Source of the DNA: Aspidiotus rigidus
Taxonomy: Eukaryota; Arthropoda; Insecta; Hemiptera; Diaspididae
Assembly: GCA_035079385.1 (NCBI GenBank)
Contig: JAVHKY010000023.1
Coordinates: forward strand, 620,001 to 684,000
Reading direction: 5' to 3'
Length of the DNA stretch: 64,000 bases
The notes under the pieces were generated by a model. It was not told the DNA's origin. It searched no databases and saw only the letters and a program-made list of their open reading frames with translations. Positions 33,526 through 44,590 of this stretch are shown here, one piece after another. The translations under genes and the position numbers were made by a program. The number at the start of each line of letters is the position of its first letter. Within the stretch, counting starts at the first letter, position 1.

Positions 33526-34904
33526 TTTTTTTTTTTATATTCATTGGAGTGCGAGTGTTTTCATTCGCGATTGTTTCCTTTTCTCCTTTAGCCAACAGAC
33601 TGCGACAAATAATTTCAAAAAGAAGAAACAACGACGACGAAAAATAAATTCATCAAAAACTGTCCCCATTCGCTAAAAATTTCAATTAGAAAGACAATGC
33701 TTCCGCTACCCATTGATGCTTAATTTGCTTTAATTTTATTCTCACTTTCGGGTACTTTTGCTCCTCTTCTATGCTTTCGAAAATAAATATGCACCCGGTT
33801 ATATAAATTCGAGGTTTCGCAGAATACACTGTTTATCTTGCGGTGACGAGATGAGATATTATCGTGTATTAAAGGCGAGAATAAATTAAGCGTTGTAAAT
33901 TTTCAAATAATTAATCGTTCCGAATTAAGAGACAAATTCGAGAAAGAACTTAAGTCGATTTAACTATCATTAGGAATTGAAACGAGTGAATTTTATGATA
34001 CTTCTTTTTGTCGTCTGAAATTCGCGGTGAATAATGCGATACCGCTTTTCTTTATGGAAAACTGTCGTATACTCTCGCGAACGGTGTATAAAATCTCAAT
34101 TATTATACACCCAGAGCGACTTTAAAATACTATGAAATATGTGGTCTTAAAATTAATGAAATTCGAGAAAAAAAGAGAACGGCGAAAGCTAAAGCGAGAA
34201 GGAATACAGGAAGAAGTTGGTGGACTCTGATATATTTAGTTGGAGATAAAAGTTTCACCTCTTGACGTCGTAATTTGTGAAGCGAAGCGTAAGTCCACGG
34301 TGAGATGAGAACTACTCAAAAACTGCAGAAGTGATAAAAGTACTCATCAAAGCTTCAAATAAATACTGATCACGGCCACGATTATGAATGCAATTTGCTT
34401 TTTAAGGAGTGTTAGATGCCTATTTCAACGACCATTGAGACTACGAAAAACTTACGGATTCAACAACATAGTTAATTAAGGAGTGCAACGAATTTTTTAT
34501 ATGAGAGAGTCGCAGCGATGAAGAAAGATATCTCAGTTTGCATAGAGAAGAGACTCTAAAATGACCGAATTTTCAATGATAGACAATCAATTTTTCGATT
34601 TTAAATGATTGTTATTTGATTTCAACTACTGTTCAGACCTTGCACTTTTCTCGAATCCCTCTTACGTAAGGTTCAAAGCTCGAGTATATTGGAGAGGAAG
34701 AGGAGGGCAGAGCCTATAGTTTGATCTATTGTCTTTCTTTTGTTCCTCTGCCAATTTATATAACTGAAGTATACCGTATCAGTATTACTGATTCATGACA
34801 CTGAGAACTAATAATAAAGAAGAAAACTGGTTTGACCAATAGTTTTTAGTGTTCTACTCTTCTAAATAGCTACCGATGATATCATCACACCTACGGTTCT
34901 GCGA
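33526..34904. other. No gene recognised
   Basis: AT-rich and single-copy-looking by eye. No frame of note was found. Confidence 0.35.
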
Positions 34905-35075
34905 TTAATAACTCAGCCAACAACACTATCCTCGCCTTACTCGCCCTTGCCATCCAAGCTTCCTCTCTCAGGCTTGCCGTGGGAGCTTGTCTTACTAGCC
35001 TCAAACTTGGCCAATGCGCAGAGGTCTCAGAACCTCGTCTCCACTTTGTAGACTCACCCTAACCCCCAACTTTTT
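34905..35075 (+). pseudogene. Non-LTR RT-to-RNase H connector relic
   Basis: It reads LALAIQASSLRLAVGACLTS, then LGQCAEVSEPRLHF. Non-LTR polymerases of the jockey/I group have an LRxALGAxRTSP...AEAxEPPLxxRR block after the RT thumb. The same segment is at 47580-47690. The relic stops at CCAACTTTTT, where element X begins at 35076. Confidence 0.6.
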
Positions 35076-35305
35076 AACGGGAACTTGTTTTATGGGAGGG
35101 TAATTTGAAGAAAAAAGACGAGCGCCGGGAGGCAAAACGTGTAACTTGGGAAAATTTCTACCACTGGGCTACGTATGATAGGAGGGGGATTAGAAAAATT
35201 TCTTCCTCCGAGCTGTATTTGATACAAGGTGGACCTAAAAAAATTTCGACTTCCGAGTTATATATATGAAAGGGGGCTTAGAAATATTTCTACTTCCGAG
35301 CTTAA
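35076..35305 (+). mobile_element. Element X, left part, in non-LTR relic
   Basis: It starts AACGGGAACTTGTTTTATGG directly after TTTTT of the relic. The related locus at 47690 continues without it (AACTTTTTATTG), so the left border is exact. ~45-bp subrepeats follow to about 35305. The far hairpin end is absent. Confidence 0.6.
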
Positions 35306-35450
35306 TATAAAACTCAATCCAACAACAAACTCCATCGTAGAATCAATTCGTTTTTTAATTTCACGGTCATCCATCATGAAGAAATGTATGTACTTACAAG
35401 GAGTAAAGAAACAAATACAAGAACCGCAATAAAATCACTCAACCGAGCGC

Positions 35451-35474
35451 TTTCGGCGAAACAGCCATTCTCGA
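35451..35474 (-). other. PLE tail stem-loop, copy D
   Basis: On the minus strand: box TCGAGAAT, stem GGC/GCC around TGTTTC, then GAAA. Against copy B (GAC/GUC) the middle base pair changes from A-U to G-C: a compensatory change. Confidence 0.55.
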
Positions 35475-36301
35475 GGTATAGGAAGCGATTGAACCGAACA
35501 CCAACAAGAACGAGTGACAACGAAGAGGAGGTCATGATTGAATCAGCGAGTTATCGAAATGTGAATCATCCTCGTAGACTAATTCAATCAATCCCTCCTC
35601 AGGAACGTACCTGTTCAGCGTGGTAATGTCTTTAATATTTTGGTGACGATGAATTTCGATTTCTTCTAAAGCTAAGCGCCTGAAATGTAATTTTTCCCGG
35701 TGGAGGAGAACTTCAGACCCCTCTTTGGGACTATGACCACTTTCAATTGAATGGTCAGCAAACGTCGACTCACCTATTTTTTTTTCCCCCAGGCTTTCTT
35801 ATGTTCATCAACTCTAATCTGGAGTTGACGGCTAGCCATACCTATGTATACACTGGGGCAACCCCCCCTCTTGGCTATCGGTATCGGGCCTTTTAATTTG
35901 ACCAGAAGGCTCTTAACAGTATTGGTACTATAAAACGCTGGTCGAAAACCGAAGGGACGGAGGACACGGCTCAACTCCGAAGAAAACCTCCCCAGAAACG
36001 GTAGCCTAATCCACCGTTTCCGCCTAACAAAGTGCAATGTGCGGGGAAGGGAGGTAATAGAATCGAGAAATTTTCTTGTGAGTCTCCTACGGACCATCAG
36101 GTCAATGTCTACCTTGACCTGATTCACTCTAGCCAAGTGCTTTATCTTCGCGAGTTCTTTTTGGAAAGCAACCTCACTCAGTGGGAGTTGAGTGGGGCGA
36201 TAGATTAAGCTTATGGACGTAGATAGAAATTTCGGTCGAAGTACTTTCCCGGTGAATACCGAATTCATGGATACCGTCAATGACAGATATGGATAAGTCC
36301 A

Positions 36302-36606
36302 GAATATATGGCTCGAGAGTCGATATTTTTCTAAGTCCCCCTTCTATCCTATATAGCTCGAGAGTCGAAATTTTTCTAAGTCCCTCTCCTATCATATATG
36401 GCTCGAGAGTCGAAATTTTTCTAAGTCCCCCTCCTATCATATATAGCTCGAGAGTCGAAATTTTTCTAAGTCCCTCTCCTATCATATATGGCTCGAGGGT
36501 CGAAATTTTTCCAAGTTTTTCGCTGGACGGCGCACGGCGGACGGCGCACGGCGCACGGCGGACGGCAGATTTCTCAAATAGCCCCCCATAAAACAGGTTC
36601 CCTGTT
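36302..36606 (-). mobile_element. Element X within PLE copy D (third site)
   Basis: It ends with CATAAAACAGGTTCCCTGTT at 36606 and carries CTCGAGAGTCGAAATTTTTC subrepeats. It divides the PLE codons for the INF and LDLSIS residues. Comparison with copy C, which is uninterrupted here, gives the empty site as GTCCAAAAA and shows no clear target duplication. Confidence 0.65.
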
Positions 36607-36812
36607 AAAATTTATCGAGGAACCACCAACTTCCAGAGTAAATTTGATGGAAGGGTATTATGCTATGTAAATAAGCGAAAAACTCACTAAGGAGCTCCGC
36701 AGCACCGATCCACGCGCATAATATGTCATCCACGTACCTATGCCAATAGAAAACGTGATTCAAAAACTCCTGGCCCGAAGAAAACAGGTCAAGCTCGAAT
36801 TTGGACATAAAA

Positions 36813-37502
36813 CGACGGCTTCCTTAACGAAGTTAAACGAGGAACGCAGGGAACCTGTTTTATGAGTCAAATGGAATTTGGTATTGAAAATTTAAAGAAG
36901 CCTAGATCTAGATAAAGCTATAATGAAGAAGGCCTCGAGACCTACTATAAGCCTAGTATAATATAGTTTGAGAGTGTAAATTTTTCTCGAATCTCGAGCT
37001 AAATATGATAGAATGGAGACTTAGAAAAATTTCGACTCTCGAGCTATAGGTGATAGGAGGGGGACTTGGAAAAATTTCGGCCCTCGAGCCATATATGATA
37101 GGAGAGGGACTTAGAAATCACATATGGCGCGAGAGTCGAAATTTTTCTAAGTCCCCCTTCTATCATATATGGCTCGAGGGTCGAAATTTTTCTAAGTTTT
37201 TCGCTGGACAGCGCACGGCGCACGGCAGATTTCTCAAATAGCCCCCTATAAAACAGGTTCCCTGTCTGTTTTATGGGGGGCTATTTGAGAAATCTGCCGT
37301 CCAGCGAAAAACTTAGAAAAAAATGACGGCTTCCTTAACGAAGTTAAACGAGGAACGCAGGGAACCTGTTTTATGATTCGAATGAGATTTGGTATTGAAA
37401 ATTCAAGGAAGCCTAGATTTGGAGAAAGGTAGTAAAAAGAAGGCCTAGACCAACTATCCTATCATATATAGCTCGACAGTCGAAATTTTTCTAAGCCCCC
37501 CT
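36813..37502 (-). mobile_element. Two element X copies in PLE copy D
   Basis: One copy runs from CGACGGCTTCCTTAACGAAG (36813) to ACAGGTTCCCTG near 37265. Directly abutting is a second, starting CTGTTTTATGGGGGGC, with its own CGACGGCTTCC end near 37324 and ACGCAGGGAACCTG near 37355. Tandem or nested insertion is implied. Confidence 0.65.
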
Positions 37503-37985
37503 CCTACAAACCCTCAGGAGATCAAAGAATTCCGTCAACTCCTTATGAGGAACACCAGATTTTACGAGCGAATCGCCCGTATATTGGATATTAACAGCCG
37601 TAGGGATGTGAGGAAATAATCCTACAACATCAAAGGAGCATAAGGTCGTTTCCGGGGGAAGGTTCACGTCCTTTAACCTATTCGCCAAAGAGCTCGAGTT
37701 CTTTACTGTGTAAGGGGAGGTACAATCTACTCGTGATTTAAACCAAAGATCTATAAATTTAGCTAATAAGTAAGTTGGTGACGAGAAAAACGACACGACC
37801 GGCCGCATTGGAACAACTTTTTTTAATGTAATTTAGGCAAGGCAACCCAAAAAAGGGGGTACCGGGTTAGGTTCCAAGATGGCTTCCTTTGTGAGAGGAC
37901 TCTTGATAATGAATTCACATTTGTTAATGATTTGCCTCACCTCTTTAACAAACTGAGGGAAACAGAAAAGGCTATTTTCTTTGAC

Positions 37986-38110
37986 TTGTTGGTTCAATCA
38001 CGATCCTCAAGTTGTTTTCTGTGTCTTCGTTGTTGTTGGATTAGTCGCTTTCATTCATGCTCAAAATATGGTTCTTAAACCGAAAGTACTCAGCGGCTGT
38101 ATTTAGTGTG
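37986..38110 (+). mobile_element. Plus-strand PLE 3' tail, head-on to copy D
   Basis: Sequence reading as the PLE C-terminal end (TTGACTTGTTGGTTCAATC, cf. DSLVQS) continues into a tail with GTCGCTTTC and the stem-loop at 38062-38085 (box CAAAATAT, stem GGU/ACC, loop TCTTAA, GAAA). It meets the 5'-truncated end of copy D in opposite orientation. Confidence 0.5.
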
Positions 38111-40214
38111 AGTTTATATAATTCGTTACTCCTTCCAGAGTACCAAGTTTCTTTTGAACTCTACTGTACAAATGTGGATTTTATTGTGCCTCAATTAATT
38201 ATTTTTTTCCGGCCAAAGAGCGGCTTATTTGTACAAATTTGATGATTTTATGACAAAATGCACAATTCTCTATAGAACTTGGAGTCAATAGCCTGTACTC
38301 TTATTTTTTCCTCCAACATCGTTTTGGCGGTGCAGCCGATAGTTTCGTACAATGAAGTGTGTCGTGAGAGAAATAATACTTATCGTGGCAACCATCTAAG
38401 ATACATGAGGAAGACACACTCTGTGTAAAACTCATATCACGCAATTGAGGATTATGATTTGCCTGTGCGCTCTCGAACCTTTTCGATGCACAATGTCCAC
38501 AACAGTCAGGAAATTACAGCGTACAAGTGCTTTGATTAATCTCAATCCGACGTTCAATTTCCTCTGTATTTGCCGCGAAGCTTTAATTACTATATACTCG
38601 CGCAGTGAAAGAATTAGTTTCGCTCTAAAATCAATTAGTAAACCAATCGCGAGAGTTGTGTATAGAAGAGCAGAATCTTGTAAACAACGTTCTCCTCGTG
38701 TCTATATTTGAATAATACGTTCGACGCCAAATTTTCCGTTTCAGATCGAGTGCTGTACATTGGAGTGTGTTTTAGTTTATATCGCGTTAATCGACATCAT
38801 TTTGTGAGAGGCAATAAAGATTCAAATAAGATGGTTTCCTCTCGAGAGAGTAAAAGTGCAGCGTAATCTTAATGCGAAAATGTAATCCTACTCTCGAAAT
38901 TCGAAGATGAAGATCTTGGAAAGATGGAGTATATCAACTAAAGTCGACGAACGGTACCGATTTTAGTCACTCTGTATTCGCACCTTTCTAATTTGTCCAG
39001 CAAATCAGCGTCCACTTGGGCGAATAATTATTCATGCGCTCGTGAACATCGAATTTTTGTAGAGTTCTCCATCACACTGGGGATTCTCTCTACCTTTTTT
39101 TTCACCATGAGCGCACGATGAACGGGGACGTAGATTAAACGTTTACAGATGACTAACGTTGAACGATTGCACATTTTTAATTACGATTTAATCCAGTAGT
39201 CTGCCACGAATGGAAAAATCTTGATAAAGTATTAGAAGAGATAATTATAAAGCGTCTCGTAATGAACATGCATTCTCATCAGTCCTATACCGCGAACGTC
39301 GTTCAACGCATTTTTCTCAGAGTATGATGGGCTGTTTTGGAAAATTTGATGTCCAAAAGTGCTGCCGGTATGAGTGTTTTAGAAGCGGTAAGAATACGTA
39401 CCGACCCCCGAAAACAGACTCGAAACTCGAATCAATTTTAATCTTATGGGTTCTACGATGTACACGGGTACAATATATTGTTTTCCAACTTAGCCGTTCA
39501 AATTGGGGTGACTAATGGCTCGAGGGAAGGAAAGCGTTTTCAGCGCGGTAAACTGTACAGCTATAGCGCGTATCGCAGCGATATTGGTCGTAAAAATAAA
39601 CGAGATGTTTATTACTTTTTTCGGGCGAATTTTTTCGCATCGGAAGCCTCCAGCATTCCAGCAGAATAAACAGTGTAGGAAAAAACAAAAATGCTATCTA
39701 CAATTACCGATTCGTGTATTGAGTAAGTTTTAATCTGTATTGGTATTCAAAAAAATGTATAAATTAAAGTATAATGTAGTAAAAATTGTGAGAAATATAA
39801 TTTCTGTGGGCAGAACAGAGAGAAAGAGCTCCATTATGAGGAAAAATTATCAATTAAGAGTTGCGTCTCCTGAGGAACGCCACTCCATAGCATTCGGAGT
39901 TGATCATTCGAAAAGCATTAGTATTGATTAGAAGGATGGTTGGAAGAAGGCTTTTCACAGTCACGAATAAAATATTTTGAGTCATGATAAAGTGAAAAGT
40001 TCAGCATACGGATTTTTTGTCAGAATGACGTGGTAATTGTAGGTAAGTGGAAATTTAAAATTTAGAAGTTTCAGATTGACATTTTTTCGAAAATTGAGAA
40101 AAATACATGGTGCAGTAGCTGGTATTGTAAGCTATCTACTTTACGATTTTCAGAGCAATTCGGTTAAAATTCAGCCTGTTAGGGAACGCAAAACTTTTTC
40201 CTGGCCATAAGATT
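38111..40214. other. No gene recognised
   Basis: AT-rich DNA with only short frames (for example 38445-38711 and 39324-39733). No repeats or motifs were recognised. Confidence 0.35.
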
Positions 40215-41835
40215 CTTGTGAGTCAGATTCATGTTCAGCGACCCAAAATTACCCCTGAAACAAATTTTCATCAAATTCCAAAAACTTTTTCCAGAAGTTT
40301 CAAATTTACCCCCAACATTGAAGACCCGCTGGCTGGAGTTTTTACTATTTCCAGGGCATCCCCGAAACTGGAGAATTTTTTGATTATTTTTACACAACTC
40401 GGCGGATGTATTTACATAAGATTTGCCGTAATTGATAAACAAAATACCAAAAATCACCGCTCTCCATGTTGAAAAAGTAGATTTCCTCAATTTTCTGCCA
40501 TTTCCAGACTGTTCCAGCGACTGTGGAATTTTTTGACCTTTTCTTTCAAAATCGACGGACATGTTTACGTTATAATTGACCTAATTGATGAACAAAATAC
40601 CAAAAATGACGATCCTCCAGGGTGAAAAAGTGGATTTCCTCGATTTTCCGTCATTTGAACTCGGCGGACTTGGGAATTGAACGAATTGATAAATGAAATA
40701 CCAAAACACACGGTTCTCCAGGTTGAAAAAATGGAATTTCTCGATTTTTTGTCATTTCCAGAACGTTCCAGCGCCTGGAGAATTTTTTGACCATTTCTTT
40801 CAAACTCGACGGATATGTTTACATTATAATTGACCTAATTGATGAACAAAATACCAAAAATGACGATCCTCTGGGTGAAAAAGTGGATTTTCTCGATTTT
40901 TTGTCATTTCCAGAACGTTCCAGCGACTGGAGAATTTTTTGACTATTTTTCTTTTAAACTCGGCGGACTTGGGAATTGAACGAATTGATAAATGAAATAC
41001 CAAAACTCCCAGTTCTCCAGGTTGAAAAAATGGAATTTCTCGATTTTTTGTCACTTCCAGAACGTTCCAGCGCCTGGAGAATTTTTTGACCATTTCTTTC
41101 AAACTCGACGGACATGTTTACATTATAATTGACCTAATTGATGAACAAAATACCAAAAATGACGATCCTCCAGGGTGAAAAAGTGGATTTTCTCGATTTT
41201 TTGTCATTTCCAGAACGTCCCAGCGACTGGAGAATTTTTTGAATATTTTTTTTTTTAACTCGGCGGACTTGGGAATTGAACGAATTGGTAAATGAAATAC
41301 CAAAACTCACGGTTTTCCAGGTTGAAAAAATGGAATTTCTCGATTTTTTGTCATTTCCAGAACGTTCCAGCGGCTGGAGAATTTTTTGACCATTTCTTTC
41401 AAACTCGACGGACATGTTTACGTTATAATTGACCAACAAAATACCAAAAATGACGATCCTCCAGGGTGAAAAAGTGGATTTCCTCGATTTTCCGTCATTT
41501 CCAGAACGTTCCAGCGAATGGAGAATTTCTTGACTATTTTTTTTTTAAACTCGGCGGACTTGGGAATTGAACGAATTGATAAATGAAATACCAAAACTCA
41601 CGGTTCTCCAGGTTGAAAAAGTGGAATTTCTCGATTTTTTGTCATGTCCAGAACGTTCCAGCGCCTGGAGAATTTTTTAATTTTTTGACCATTTTTTCAA
41701 ACTCGGCGGACATGTTTACTCTAGAATTGACCTAATTGATGAATGAAATATGAAAAATCGCAGTTCTCCAGGTTGAAAAAGTGGATTTTCTTACTTCCCT
41801 ACTAATTTCAGACTGCTCCAGCGACTGGAGAATTG
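40215..41835 (+). repeat. Dimeric ~150-bp satellite, locus 2
   Basis: Same family and entry sequence as 16730-19430. CATTTCCAGAACGTTCC-type words recur at about 40751, 40902, 41050, 41203, 41350, 41493 and 41641, spaced 143-153 bp. The two unit types alternate strictly here, giving a ~300-bp higher-order period. No insertion interrupts it. Confidence 0.85.
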
Positions 41836-42477
41836 ATAAACTATTTTTCTCAATCTAATGTACTCCCCCTAATCGGTGGACGTGTTTACATAAGAATTGA
41901 CCAAATCGATAAACGAAATACTAAACATATATTATTTTTGGTCTATCAACATTCCCATTTCATCCCACGGAGGAGTGCGTATTTTTCACCTCGGACATTG
42001 ACTATTGATTTCTCGCGGTCTATTGCGGTAGCAGTCATAGTTCACCCCGCTATTCATGGAAAAATCACAGAAATTCATTAAATAATGATTTTTTTTTGGA
42101 ATGTTCTACCTCACCGAGGAGTATGGTACTCATGTATGTTGTAGTAGCGGGTATGGCGCTTCAAATGAATGATTTTCCCCAGGTGCCTCCCCCAGATGTT
42201 TTCTTTTATTCGAGTTTGAAGTTTCGTTATTGCTAGAAACTAGGGAAAATATGAATGATTTTTTTTGGAAAATATACCATGAATGAACGTTTACATATAC
42301 TAAAATGTCCTCAAGTTTCATTGCTGTGCGATCATTATTGTCTGAGATACAGCCATTTGGATTTTAGGCCTAAAAATGACTCTGCAGCCAATGTGGGTGA
42401 GCGGATGGGTCCAATTTTTTGGATTTCGAGTTTTCTCATTGGGGACAATATTTTGACGGACATTTGAAATATTTTCC
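41836..42477 (+). repeat. Flank shared with 19431-20055
   Basis: Second copy of the non-tandem flank. It is followed at 42478 by PLE copy H, whereas locus 1 continues into an unrelated GC-richer block. The border of the repeated unit is therefore near GACGGACATTTGAAA. Confidence 0.8.
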
Positions 42478-43456
42478 AACCAAGGCCATTTTCCCCCCTT
42501 ACCCGGCCACAGTCTTTGTAGAAGAGCAATGGGCCAGATATGTCGATGATATCCTAATTGTGTGGTCAGGCACTGATAGACAGGTGGATCTATTCCTTTC
42601 AGAAATGAACGCGATGAATGAGAGCATCAAATTCACAGTGGAAGAAGGCAATGAGACCATCGACTATTTGGACCTTACACTCACAATGGAGAACAATCGA
42701 ATAAAATACAAAATCTACAGGAAACTGACGCATACTGACACCATCCTACCACCACCTCAGGCACAAGTTAGCGACAATCCAGAATTGCTCATATCAGGCA
42801 ATTTCTGTCCTCAAGAACAACGAATAGAAGAGGAAAGAGATCGAGATAGTAAAGCAGATTGCAGAAGCCAATGGCTACCGTAGAGGCGTGGTGGATAGTC
42901 TTTGGGAAAATGGAAACAAAGAAAGGAACCCATGATGGCATAGTGAGAAAGTACTCCGGATTGATACTTTTTACAGGAAAGTACACAAACAAGGTGGTAA
43001 AGGCGTTCAATGGCTACGATGTAAATGTGGGTATCCAGAATAACCAACCAATGGTGAAGAGAATCAGGAATGACCAGACGGAACAAAAGCACAAGGAAGG
43101 CTTGAGCGGAGTGTATAAGCTCAGTTGTGAACAGTGCGAGGGTATCTACATCGGTGAGACTGAAGGAAAGTTTGCGATCAAGAAAAAAAAAGCACAAAAC
43201 GTCGAGGGAGAAGGAAGATGGCAAGTCACTGTTTGGGAAACACTGTAACGAAGAAAACCACGATGGAGAGGGAATATTTGAAGTCATACATGTAGAGAAT
43301 CGCACAAAGAGAAGAAAACTCTGGGAACAAATGGAGATTGCAAAAGCCAAGAGGGAGGAAGCCTGCCTCTTGAACAATGTAATCACATTTGACAGCGAAA
43401 AATTATTCGGCCTGGTGATTGGACGAGAGAAAAAGAACAGAACCAACCGATGAGAC
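42478..43456 (+). pseudogene. PLE copy H (second family), RT end plus GIY-YIG
   Basis: This differs clearly from copies A-G. In order: EEQWARYVDDILIVW (YVDD catalytic box, ~42520-42565), SIKFTVEEGNETIDYLDLTL, KIYRKLTHTDT, then a deletion or frameshift near 42760-42830. A different frame then reads GKYTNKVVKAFNGYDVNVG, the nuclease start SGVYKLSCEQCEGIYIGE (GVY...YIG with a CxxC), and after another shift FGKHCNEENHDGEGIF and KRRKLWEQMEIAKAK, stopping at 43453. The RT fingers are missing upstream. At least three frame breaks make it inactive. The tail at 43640-43765 and the solo tail at 14330 belong to this family. Confidence 0.8.
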
Positions 43457-43639
43457 GGCAGGTATCCAGGTAGCCAATAGAAACGCAGCATTTAGGACAA
43501 TAGATTGAACCAATCACTAAGCAGTATGTTTTAGCAAATAAGAACACAATGTCATATTATTGTAAGAATAAGTTTCTAAGAAGTGAACCAATCACAATCC
43601 CAGCATTGTTATAGCCAATACGATCACAGTGTTATACTA

Positions 43640-43765
43640 TAAAAACTCATAGTTAAGGCCTTGTTCTCCAGTTGCGACACAACTGATGATGGGATAACAC
43701 CCGAAAGTACTCTTGTAAAAGCAACTAATAAAGTAGATTTGCACAAGGAAAACCCTTCTTTTAAG
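43640..43765 (+). mobile_element. PLE copy H 3' tail with stem-loop
   Basis: It contains box CTGATGAT, stem GGG/CCC, loop ATAACA and GAAA at 43683-43706, then AATAAAGTAGATTTG. It closely matches 14330-14455. Confidence 0.7.
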
Positions 43766-43910
43766 TATGTTAGGCTTATATTAGATTAAGGAATAGCGGC
43801 AAAGGCAATGAAGAATATGGTATATAAAAGGGCTAGAAATAGAAAGGAGCTGGGTTTGTAAGCTCATCAGCCTAACCTATACAGCATCTAGTTCTGAGTC
43901 GTTTACCTCA

Positions 43911-44590
43911 ATGAGACCCAAAGTTGCCCGCATACTTGCTCAGGATGATCAGGGGCTATCTCAGCTGCCGAGAAATCCGAGCAGAGATGTCTGCTGGAAC
44001 AGTGAAGTGCCGCTGGGATCAATCTTTGGACCGCTTCTGCGGAGCATCGCATTTAACGGAATCTTCAAAGTAATGCTGCCACTATGCGTTAAGTTCATCT
44101 GCTACGCCGCTGAAACGACTGTAGCGATGGAGAGCAGAGTGAACCGGGCCCAGTGAATCAAGTCGGCCAGACTAGAACTTGCAGTGCGAAAGACGGAGGC
44201 CATATTATTCACGACCCGTCTATGGTTCATTCCATCCACCTTTCGCCTCCAAAGTGTGGAAATCACAATCAAGAAGGTGATGAAGTATCTAGGTAGGCTC
44301 GTCTTTAGGCACTGAGACAGGATAGTGACCTACGTACCCACAGGACTGAAGGAAGCAAAAACAAGGATTATGATGAGCACCGCCTTGTCGATCCTCTCTA
44401 CAAAGATAGCCTACAGATGGAAAAGATCTAACGATGAACTGCGCGAAGGTATGTTAGTGCCTACCGCACAGTCTCCACGGAGGATAACACATACGTTTCC
44501 ACCCACCAAGCTCCTTGCCGACCAGAAAGCGACGGTGAACACGGCAAAGAGGGAGACAAAGACTGCTAGCGTATTTGAAAGAATTTCGAT
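43911..44590 (+). pseudogene. R1-clade LINE relic, RT part
   Basis: The frame carries GSIFGPLLRSIAFNGIFKVM, then FICYAAETTVAMESRVNRAQ and a stop. Other frames give LAVRKTEAILFTTR, MKYLGRLVFRH, ARTRIMMSTALSIL-like sequence and KLLADQKATVNTAKRETK. Each matches the open copy at 6016-7260 in order. YADD is degraded to YAAE. Stops and shifts are frequent, so it is older than that copy. Similarity breaks near 44590. Confidence 0.75.

Larger units (their letters stand above)
35386..37985 (-). pseudogene. PLE copy D, split by two element X insertions
   Basis: On the minus strand: FCFPQFVKEVRQIINKCEFI and LEPNPVPPFLG near 37985-37850, then MRPVVSFFSSPTYLLAKFID, CSFDVVGLFPHIPT and EFFDLLRVC (to 37503). 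X sequence fills 36813-37502, where about 100 bp of RT (from the WSxNYCKF side to VF) is missing. The RT continues as MSKFELDLFSSGQEF and HRYVDDILC. It is broken again by X at 36302-36606, then resumes LDLSISVIDGIHEFGI, KHLARVNQVKVDIDLM, KRWIRLPFLGRFSSEL and VYIGMASRQLQIR. The GVY box of the nuclease is deleted. The 3' part is frameshifted and ends at 35532, with a conserved 3' UTR to 35386. Inactive. Confidence 0.8.

Noticed and set aside
36280..36591. Repetitive protein read from element X
   Set aside because: The apparent peptide repeats on both strands come from the 45-bp X subrepeat, and similar false proteins appear in every X copy.
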